A stretch of 64,000 bases of DNA from Siphonodentalium dalli. Its lineage: Eukaryota; Mollusca; Scaphopoda; Gadilida; Siphonodentaliidae. Under the pieces are notes generated by a model. The model worked only from the letters and a program-made list of their open reading frames with translations, ran no database searches and was not told the DNA's origin. A program made the translations under genes and the position numbers. The stretch covers positions 204,610,618 through 204,674,617 of the forward strand of contig CP136065.1 of the NCBI GenBank assembly GCA_032622095.1, written 5' to 3'. Shown here one piece after another: positions 21,055 to 29,780 of this stretch; position 1 is the stretch's first letter; every line of letters begins with the position of its first letter.

Positions 21055-21721
21055 TCCGTCACTGGAGTGGCTACTCTCACATAGGTGTGCTTCGGTGGAG
21101 GGGTCTTCTTGGTCCCGGAAGGACGATCCCCGCTCTTCGGCTTCCGCCCAGCGACGTGCCACTCTCTTCGGGCAGTCAGTGCCCTTACTGCCGCCCAGGG
21201 ATGAGGATGGGGCGGATTCCACGTCAGATGTCTAGGAAAGTTGCGTGTGCTGAAATTTGGCAAATGTACATGTCATGGTCACAATCATGTCACTCTTAGC
21301 AAACACTGACTTCTCAACGGTGACAACTGTGTCCCTCAATGTATGGATTGTTCCATATCCGCGGAGCACTCAGAATAACCTCATTGGAAATGAAAAACGG
21401 AACCCAGAGGATCCGCATTGTTAACCTCGTCTCAAAAAACGGCTTGAAGCAAAGGTCTACTCCAAAGTGAGGTGAATGAATAGGCGAAGATGAAAATTTC
21501 GCCACAAAAGCACCATACGAATCTTCGTCCCTGAGTGTAACAAACCATATTTCGGGCCTCTCCAAACGAAAGATGGCGTCGATTTGACCCAAATCTGTAC
21601 CAGCATCCTTAAGAATAACTGCAAATATATCCGGCTTTAGAAGGCGAAAATTTGGTCCGAAGGCCCACACCTGTACATGCAGTGCGCCCGCCCGGTCCTC
21701 ATTAACAAAATCGTCGTACAT
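21055..21721 (-). pseudogene. LINE ORF1 (gag-like), copy C, broken
   Basis: The protein starts near 21721 and reads DAIFRLERPEIWFVTL, VDLCFKPFFETRLTMRILW and VPFFISNEVI, then after a frame change HTLRDTVVTVEKSVFAKSDM and CPKRVARRWAEAE. It aligns in order with the longer ORF1 copies at 55.3-56.7 and 57.1-58.2 kb (DALFRLSRP..WYLTF, ..PFF.REIVIKLLWVPFF). The CCHC zinc knuckle is incomplete. It runs into another U2 upstream region at about 21045, so the LINE lost everything after ORF1. Confidence 0.75.
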
Positions 21722-21775
21722 CCCTGACAGACCACAGTAATAAAGAGAGAGAAAACTAGGTGACATAGAAAATTT

Positions 21776-21809
21776 CACTTTGATCTTAGCCAAAAGGCCG
21801 AGAAGCAAT
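21776..21809 (-). pseudogene. U2 snRNA 5' end, interrupted by LINE (copy C)
   Basis: Minus strand: ATTGCTTCTCGGCCTTTTGG then CTAAGATCAAAGTG, matching nt 1 to about 33 of U2 with one early change. The LINE copy C starts directly after it. Confidence 0.85.
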
Positions 21810-22105
21810 GCTGATTTTTTTGCCCGAAAAAATGGAGCCATTCAGCGGGAATCGTCGATAAAATGGTTATGATAAAAAGTATGTCGTCATATCCCAGGAA
21901 TCGACACGAATCCTGAAAAAGAAAGAAATATGCATGAGAAACGTAATTTTTCGTGACTCAATTTGTTATGTACAATGTACGTTCTTCTGCCTGTATTTGC
22001 TAATGAACCATGGATCCATTATAAACACATCGAGTCGTGGAAACCAAAATTTAACATAAAAAATAGCGAAAGATGCTGAATGGCGCAAAATCTAAACCTT
22101 ACTTA
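21810..22105 (-). promoter_or_regulatory. U2 snRNA gene upstream region (copy C)
   Basis: Conserved with the blocks at 56722-57080 and 58270-58640 over most of its length (for example GGATTCGTGTCGATTCCTGG and the GTACATTGTACATAACAAATTG-like stretch further up). It ends far upstream at GGTTTAGATTTTGCGCCATT, the same point as the other copies. Snuclear RNA promoter function is inferred from position. Confidence 0.6.
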
Positions 22106-22179
22106 CGATATCCATCTATATGTATAGAACGTCTCCTTACCGGGTCACGGAATCCGTTCGCATTGAGCGTCAAGACATG

Positions 22180-22880
22180 AAATGACCAAGCCATAACTGA
22201 GTGTTGGAAGAGTTACCGACACACACCCAGCCATTAGCCAGGCGCTAAAAATAAAACGCTCCCTGGGATTCAACAGAAAGCGTAACAACAATTCAGGTAC
22301 ACGTCCATATACCATAGTGGGGCCACCCACTGAAGGTTGCAACACTTCGGCCATGAAACACAATATGCTTAAGATACGTACCATTCGTGACGACACCACC
22401 AAGCAGAATGTGATCTAAAACTATATTATGAATAATATGCAAATTTAGTGGAGCTTCATGACCATGCGAAAAACAAAATTCTGAACTATTTAAATTATTC
22501 AGAATGAATTTTCGGTGGTTAAACCCCTGAATAACACAATAATCGATGGACGGTCCACGGTCAAACATGAGGCACAGTAGAATTTAAGAATATCTAGGGC
22601 GTGATCCAGGTTGAGTAGGGTTCGCAGGAGAGACGGGAATGATCTGTGGGCGAAATCCGGTTCAAAATAATCAGGAATAATAACAATAACACTGCCCAAC
22701 CAATCAGCTGGTTGTGACGTTCCATGCCCGGTTATATCATCCACTTGCTCGATGACTAGACTGTCGTGTTCGAGCTGCTGAGCACTAACGTTCTCAGTAA
22801 CTATTGTGTTGGTATCTGACTCTGAGTCTGAGAACATCGTGTGCTCTCCGACCGGCGGTGCATTCGACTGAGTCATCTGA
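22180..22880 (-). repeat. Retroelement inter-ORF region, shared with 34.98-35.27 kb
   Basis: About 280 bp (22205-22480) match 34997-35265, including GGCGCTAAAAATAAAACGCT, CCATATACCA, CTGAAGG.TGCAA, AAGATACGTACC and CCATGCGAAAAAC. Minus-strand frames are not continuous. The upstream part (22600-22880) looks like a degraded tail of the ORF1 that starts at 23670. Confidence 0.6.
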
Positions 22881-22901
22881 ATCGTGGCAATTTTTCTTCG
22901 C

Positions 22902-23670
22902 CTAGTCTTCGTCGTCAGACGACAAACCTCGTTTCTTATTTACACCCATCTTCACTTCGCTATCCACCGCATCATGCACTGCGGCCCCAGCTATGTCAGT
23001 AGCTGGATCCGGAAGTGAAGAAGCCACAACTACTGTATCGGCCAAAGCTGAAACATCTGGAACACGGAAACATCAGCTTCCGGTTTCTTTGTCGGAGCTC
23101 TCCTCGGCTTTTTTTTTAGGACAATGTGGAGAACTCCTGATGTGGCCGCGTTCACCACACGCTAGGCACTTCAGTGGCCTTCCTGGTAAGGTTATCAACA
23201 TTGACAAACCATTTTCAAAACGTACAACATCCGGAATGGAACGAATCTTTGTCTGGTCCTTTTCCAGTTGTATTTTTCGAACTCCAGAACCAATTTTAAT
23301 GTTATCATATTTGAAATATTCCATTTCCATATCCGAATTTTTTGAAATATTCCCTGACAAAATTATCCGTCACGAAGTACGGAAGCCAATGTACTTTACA
23401 AGTAAACATTTGTTTACCCACAAGTCTGGTAAAGAACTCATGCCCATTGTAGTTGGTTTGACCAACCACATTTATTTTATTCATGGTTGCAATGTCTTTT
23501 GCTCCAATATACCATCCTGTGCTACCCTCTCCCCTCCATACACAATCAATGTTATTGAGGTTTATGGACTGATTTTTCAAGAAATCAACCACCTGTTTCC
23601 AGTCTGGTCGGTGTAAACCACTCACCTGACAAGTAAGCCGCTTCCTTTCTGGATTCACTGCTGATGCCAT
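22902..23670 (-). pseudogene. Second retroelement ORF1 with CCHC knuckle
   Basis: Right to left: a start MASAVNPERKRLTCQVSGLH, a folded-domain-like region (DWKQVVDFLKNQ, TGWYIGAKDI, FTCKVHWLPYFVTDNFV), and after a one-base shift near 23310 YDNIKIGSGVRKIQLEKDQT, LSMLITLPGRPLKCLACGER, GHIRSSPHCPKKK, then a tail NKKRGLSSDDED before a stop at 22902-22904. The knuckle is C-x2-C-x4-H-x5-C. The domain order (RRM-like part, then knuckle, then acidic tail) parallels the Tx1-type ORF1s at 55-58 kb, but sequence is distant. It binds RNA in related elements. Two frame changes make it inactive. Confidence 0.65.
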
Positions 23671-23749
23671 CTTGACTCTGGATACCCACTAAGGGAACCA
23701 AACCGACCCTTGCAGTTGAGTTGTACCAACAGGTAGCCAGTCGGCTTGG

Positions 23750-24610
23750 TATCACGAACTAGAATTTGCAATGTATATCAATTTGGACTTGATATATGAA
23801 GTTGGAGGTAATTTAGCAATAGAGCTTTACATAAACTATGAGAGGCCCGGGGTTCATTAGCAAGTAACAATTACAACACCCGTTCGGGATCTACTTCTAT
23901 ATCATACTCTGATGCGGGTGAATATATGTTATGAACATGATAAACATATTTGAATAAGTAATCAACAGAATATGAATAATATGTAGACAATTGAAGTTCC
24001 AGAAGAGCTATATTCTAGGTATGAATCATACATAATCTGGATGGATAATTAATTCATAAATATTGAAATAGGATCGACTCAATTGAATTGAAGACATGAT
24101 GACGCATACATTTCCTATCGGTTATAAGGTATATATTGTTATGTATCGACATATACATATCTTAACTTTGGTTAAAAGTTCCATGAATCCATTATCAATG
24201 TCGGCTGCACTCGCCATATGCCCAAAACAGACTGCCTCTTAATTAAAATTAAGACTTATTTATGATATGGGATAATTATTTCATTGGTCCCTGTTTTGAC
24301 AATAGCTGTCATATTTCTCAATTATGTCAAAGCAGAAGTAATAGTGGTGATGTTTTGATAATATTAGATGCTGATTGCCACCTGCCAGGTGCAAGGCGGT
24401 AATCAGCTCAGTTGCCTTGAATAACTAATTGGCCTGTATTAGGTAAGCCTTTCTTGGTTTACCTTTTCTTAGTTAACATAAGTGGTCTTCAATCAGCTTT
24501 GGACAATAGAAGTAGGTTTAATTAAAGAACTTCATGATGTAATCAGTAAATGAAGCATTGTGCTATGCTCCAGGAAAAATGGGAATTTATTTGATTAAAT
24601 GTACCCTAGT
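23750..24610. repeat. ~0.86-kb dispersed repeat, copy 1
   Basis: Starts TATCACGAACTAGAATTT and ends AAATGTACCCTAGT. It matches 40547-43305, where it is interrupted by a MITE and a hAT element. This copy has ~130 bp (about 24305-24430) that the other lacks. On the minus strand of the second copy it follows a coding fragment, so it may be the 3' untranslated part of a retroelement. Confidence 0.8.
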
Positions 24611-24960
24611 TGTCCCCCGAAAAAATAATTTTGGGGGACTATTAAAATAGCTGGTGTTCGTCCGTGCGTGTGTCCGTCCATCCATGCGCCCGTGTTTACA
24701 AATGACTACTTATGTGGCTAAGATTGTGTAAAATGGATATTTATGTGCATAACTTCCGTTGGGAGCATCTCACTTTGCCGACTGCTATTGTTTCCGGGGG
24801 TACCTGCACGAGGTGGCAATAATCCCTTACTTCAATCATTTGCCGCTTGTAGTCTATTCCTCTTTTCTTTTGGTGTTTTGATGGTTTGTCCTCTTTTTGT
24901 AGGTTTTTAATGATTTGTCAATTTGGGAACGAGGGTTTTGGAACCTTTGGTGCTGATTCA
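24611..24960. mobile_element. Hairpin-headed repeat, copy 3
   Basis: Begins with the stem-loop GTCCCCCG...AATTTTGGGGGAC, then TCGTCCGTGCGTGTGTCCGTCC. The head is like those at 8858 and 10203; the body differs. Confidence 0.5.
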
Positions 24961-25007
24961 ATGTTGATGTCAGGAAATAATCTACATGTATGTCATGTTT
25001 TATTTAT

Positions 25008-26817
25008 TTATTGATGCAAAATAATTAATAAAAATACATACAAGGAGATAACAAACATATAACAAATACACGACAATACTTCAACAAAAAGCTCAATGGT
25101 CAGTTGAAGTATCGTCGATTCTGTATAGGCTTGTTCTTTTTTAATGTGGTCGATCATATCGAATATATTTGGTTTTGAAGCTGCTATATAACCTTGAAGT
25201 TTTCTGTGCAACCCTTCGACGTGGTTTGTGGTCCGGGGGCCGGTTGTATTATAGTGATTCCACATGGTACGGCCTTCGTCACCTTCAATCCACTGCATAG
25301 TCACATAATCGGAAAACTTTGTCACGCGGGGACGAATGGTAAGGCGATGGCATGTCGAATTAAGTTCCTTATCTCTGAATCTGGTTCGTCATACTCTGCC
25401 TTCATATGACATGTGACTGTATAGCATACTTATATATGCACTGGCTGTAGTGAAACATTGCACCCGTTGTTGGAAAAATGTCTTTAATCACGTTCTGTGC
25501 CGCTTTCTCGTAGTCTGTGAACACGGTGAACTCTTGTCGAAGGTACCGTCGCAGAACCAGGTGTCGTGTCTTGAAGAAATTGTAGATTGCTGGCTGTCGC
25601 GAATATCATGATGTCGTTGTCTCTTTCTGACAATAGCAGGAAAACTTCGCCGGCGGTTGTTGTTGAGTATCGTTCTGGTATCTGTATATCGGTTCTCGCT
25701 TTTGGCAACTTTGGCTTCGTTTTGGAGCGGGAGCGGTATAATGCAGATCGCATGCTGTAAAAGGTCGGAACTCGGCTGATGACTATACCGGTGTAACAGT
25801 TTATCTCCCCCCCCCCCCCCCCCCCCCCCCGGTATCTTCCCCCCACTCATATATATATTTTTTTTCTCACTTAATCTATATTATTGTAAGAAATGCCGAG
25901 AAAACTATTAAAAAAAAATCTTTATTTTTTTTATTTTGAAGTTTATTAACTTTATATGAGGACATGAATTTGGGGTTGGGGGGGGGGGGGAGATACTCAG
26001 GCCTGGGTGAGATACTCAGGCCTGGGTATCTCCCCCCCCCCCAAATTCTTACTCTATCAAATTTTGCTCATATAAAGTTAATTTCTCGCCATTTCATGAC
26101 TATATAAAGCAAATTCAACGATAGAATCATAAGGTAATATTTTGACATATTTATGCTATTATTGGGTTAAGTTAAACTTCAAAATAACAAAAAAAAATAA
26201 AAAAATTAATAGTTTTCTCGGCATTTCTTACCATAATAATATAAAATAAGTGAGGGGAAAAAAATGTACGAGTGGGGGGGGGGGAAGATACCCAGGGGGG
26301 AAGATATCGTGTTACACCGGGTCTACTTCATCTGTTCTGAGGCTGCCGATTTCCTCTTGGTATATAGACGGCACGGGTCTTGAGCCACTGCGGACTGACT
26401 GCTTGAGATCTGCGACAAAAGCATCAACCATAACCTGTTAAAAAGAAATAAAATTAGATTTGATGTCTATTTTTTGTATATAGATATATCAGTTAAATAT
26501 TATTATAAATTAGAACGCTCTTTATTGTCTGGCGTTTTTTTTTTAGAGAAGAATGGATGCTCTTTATAAGGATTTGAAATACGAAAATGCATGTGTCGTA
26601 CCTGGTCAGAATCGGCTAGATGGTTGTGTTGACTCATTGAAGAACTAACTATCTCGTTCTTTGTGCTGATGGTGGCACCACAGCCATTCTTACAACACAC
26701 CCAGGGGACATTCTCGGATCGACGTGATTTGATGCGGAATTTGAAGTCGTTGAAGACCAGGTGTTTGCCTCCTCGATCGTTGGCGATGAAGAATACATTT
26801 ACTTGAGAACTTGCCAT
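25008..26817 (-). pseudogene. MULE transposase gene with FLYWCH finger, one intron, split by MITE
   Basis: Exon 1 (26817-26602) starts MASSQVNVFFIANDRGGKHL and carries a FLYWCH zinc finger (PWVCC, CGATISTKNE, QHNH). The donor CAG|GTACGA and acceptor TTTTTAACAG bound a 167-bp intron (26601-26435), phase 0. Exon 2 continues DAFVADLKQSVR, PSIYQEEIGSLRTDEVD, is interrupted by the MITE at 25788-26320, then reads SRVPTFYSMRSALYRSRS, LPKARTDIQIPERY, IMIFATASNLQFLQDT, WFCDGTFD (the DG of the MULE catalytic region), NVIKDIFPTTGAMFHYSQCI, and GPRTTNHVEGLHRKL near the end. The stop is at about 25008. Frame changes near 25560-25590 and 25330-25420 show decay. MULE transposases with FLYWCH fingers are known in animals. 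Confidence 0.82.
25788..26320. mobile_element. Fold-back MITE inside the MULE gene
   Basis: The ends CCGGTGTAACA and TGTTACACCGG begin inverted repeats that extend about 150 bp, through poly-C/poly-G tracts (C24 at 25807-25830), CACTCATA-like sequence and AAGAAATGCCGAGAAAACTA, to TTATTTTGAAGTTTA. The centre has two copies of GATACTCAGGCCTGGGT. No clear target duplication is seen. Confidence 0.8.
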
Positions 26818-27482
26818 GATGAAGATATAACATTGAATATGATCAACTTTGGAGAGACATGGTGTTTTTATAGCTCAATACGATCGCTCAATACTAATAA
26901 CAGTTTACTACTATTTCACTGAGTGAACATGAAAATCGCTCATCTGACGACGACTCATTTAGCGGCATGCCCAAAGAACATTGCAAACAGGAGCCGGGAA
27001 AACTGTTATTTAATTAATACAGACTATAGGCGCGACGATCACACCTTGCCGGCAATATTTTTGCAGGCTCGTTGGCAAAGTGAGAATAAGCCCTTCCGTT
27101 GCGTGGCTAGCCACGTAACAGCTTTCAGATGGACCTTCAAAAATTATCTATTTGGCCTAATCAGCCTATTTAATTTTGAAGTCACTTAATAATTGGAAAC
27201 AAAAAGTCCATAGATTTAGACATCCATGATCTGTCAATAGGTCATGTTGGGAACTTGGGACATTTATGTGGCTAGCCACCCAATCACGGACCTGTCAGTT
27301 TCTCCTTTTCCACTGTCCTAGTTACTGTATCCAAGTTTTTGAGTTTTAATCAGCTTCTTCTGCTATAATTCCAACATGTTATGATTCCATAATCTGAAAT
27401 TTTATCACTTTTAACTACTTGATAGCCACATAATTTTTTTTTTTTGTGGCCACATAACTCATAGCTACATATCTACTAATAT
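26818..27482. other. No gene recognised
   Basis: Region upstream of the MULE gene on the minus strand and so perhaps its promoter. GTGGCTAGCCAC occurs twice (about 27101 and 27269). Nothing else is supported. Confidence 0.35.
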
Positions 27483-28675
27483 TAGTGATGAGCCGATAAT
27501 CGGGAACGACAATCGGAATCGGCCGATTGTGGCCCATCGGATGACAATCGGTACTCGGGTTTGAACATCGGGATTTCCGATTGTCTAAATAATAAATGAG
27601 TGCTTGTTTTTCTTTAATAAACTGTTTTAAATATGACGATGTTTTGTTGAATAAATGACCAGTAAACATGGGGAAAGTGATACCAAACACAAACTTGATA
27701 TACATACATGCCCTCTGCAATACCCCGGCCGTACCTGGGTCCATGTGTGAACAATATATTAGTGGGGGTCGCCGGGAAGCACGTGACACTTTGAGTTAGA
27801 GTGAGGCAGCGAGCATGACGCCGTGATTGCGCATAATAATTCATTAATTATTGGCATACCGGAACAGTCGTTTCAGTCGATTGATTTCTTTAGCATTGTG
27901 ATGTACACAACGTACATGTCATGGGACTCATGTACGCCCATAGGTAACTTTATTGTTCGTCAACATGTAGACATTTTGATTTATATATGTCAAACTATCA
28001 AAAATCAAAATGTATGCATACCCAGTACAACAAAGCTATCTATACATACAGCGTAACAGGTATAAACACTACTATAGAAACCGAAAGTGCATGTCACGTG
28101 ACTTTAAATAGTTGAAGACAATGTCATTCCATCCAGTCAGCCTCGTGTGACGTCACGTATATATATATGTCACCACAAATGATTATTATGATGACCACGC
28201 CGAAATCGAATCGTGTCTGTGAAATTGACATGAACATGGTGTAACTTGCAACTAGTTCAGTCGGCTCATTTCCTTTGACGTGATGTCTTTGAATTGGGAT
28301 CAAAGAAAAATGCCGTTTGATGAATTGTTATCAAAAACGGACCATGGACATGTCGTCATGCACGTGGCTACATCAAACTTTCAAAAAATTTGTTGTGGAA
28401 TAGCCTAGAATACATGGGTATGTTGCCTGTATTCGATCACTAGTCTGCTCATACCCACCTATCTACTTATACCCAAACATATACTTATGTATACAGTGTA
28501 CTGGCATATTACTACGTTTGTTGATAGCTTCTAATTCTAAGTATTATAGAACACATATAACATATTCTGCTATGCATTATTGAAATAATCGGAATCGGCA
28601 CCTGAATCGGCCGATTGTGATCTCAAATAATCGGCAATCGGCGCACGGCTCTATTTGACAATCGGCTCATCACTA
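27483..28675. mobile_element. Non-autonomous hAT element (TAGTGATGAGCCGAT ends)
   Basis: The terminal repeats are TAGTGATGAGCCGAT and ATCGGCTCATCACTA, with many subterminal AATCGG/CCGATT motifs. The outer 8 bp, ACTAATAT (27475-27482) and ACCTATAT (28676-28683), match at 6 of 8 positions, consistent with an old 8-bp hAT target duplication. No transposase is visible in the 1.19 kb. Confidence 0.8.
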
Positions 28676-28852
28676 ACCTATATGTAGAAAAAAAGTGCCA
28701 TGACAGGCTGAAAATTTTTTTTCCTCCTCTTGGGTACCCACCACCCCCCTATTTGAAGGAATTTTTTTTTTTCAAATTTCATGTGGTGTACCCACTCCCT
28801 TTTTACCTCCAAATCCAGCCAAATCACCCCTTATTTGAAGGAATTTTTTTCC

Positions 28853-29780
28853 AAACACAAACGGGGCAGAAAAGGGGTCAAGAAAAGATGTCTCACCTAA
28901 TCTTCTCGTCTGTTGTCCGTGTGGTCCGGTTTAGATTTGTCGTGATCTGGGGGCGAGTCCGTGGTCGTTTCCTTGATAGCGTGATGAATGAAGAGTATGA
29001 ATTGCTTGTTGGATATCGGCCAACGTCCTACAAACAGCTGTAAACTCAAAGTCCAGTGAACTAAGTAGAATGCGACTTGCTTCGTTCACGATCTTCACCA
29101 CAAGAGATAGAGAGAGTTCTGTATTCTTCCGCGCCACAGAGGCTTTTTTTCGCTCACTTCATGCGCCACTCGGAGCCCTGGATTCTGTTACCTGATGCCA
29201 TGACCATTCACGTGATCGTTCACAACAACAATAGTAAAAAACACATGTGCACAGTCCACATGTACCTCAACATTCACCACACTCCTCCCCGTTCCATTCT
29301 TTTAGATGGTGGAATATCTTCAAGAAGGTGGTGTTGACTATGTTGAACTCCATTCAAGACGCCGAGCAACAGGCAGAGTGCATAACTGTGGGCTGCATTA
29401 TTTGGGTGGCCCACTATCCCTCTGAATACAAGTTCTCCCATAAAGTCCATAAGTGGTGCCAGGCACTGATCACAAGCTGCATTATTGGGACGCTTGCTAT
29501 CCCTTAAAAAAAGTTCCCGAGATAAACGTCCCTAGTTTCCGGGAATAATGTCATATGAATAGGTGTGGAATCCATTAAATGGGGCTTCCACTGCCCCGGC
29601 CGGACTTCTGCTGTCACTTCAACTTATACAAGGTTCGCGCATTTTCAGATGTTATCCTGCAGATGTGATGGAAGCGAATCCCCGCGTATTTTGGCGACTG
29701 CAGCAGCCGTTTCTCCCACAAACAACGGAGTTGTTGGTCGTTTTCATCCGAAGTAAGGGGCATCTGTTTCTAGTAATAGT
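28853..29780. repeat. Segmental duplication of TatD gene 3' flank, copy 1
   Basis: Sequence from AAACACAAACGGGGCAG onward recurs at 63165-63890. The other copy lacks ~210 bp (about 28950-29160 here). The block covers the end of the TatD coding region and its downstream sequence on the minus strand. I see no second gene in it. A direct repeat TTATTTGAAGGAATTTTTTT occurs at 28750 and 28832. Confidence 0.8.

Noticed and set aside
20979-21299. Plus-strand frames of 78-106 codons over the LINE C ORF1
   Set aside because: They are antisense to an ORF1 remnant that aligns with two other copies; the same holds for plus-strand frames at 55.6-58.2 kb.
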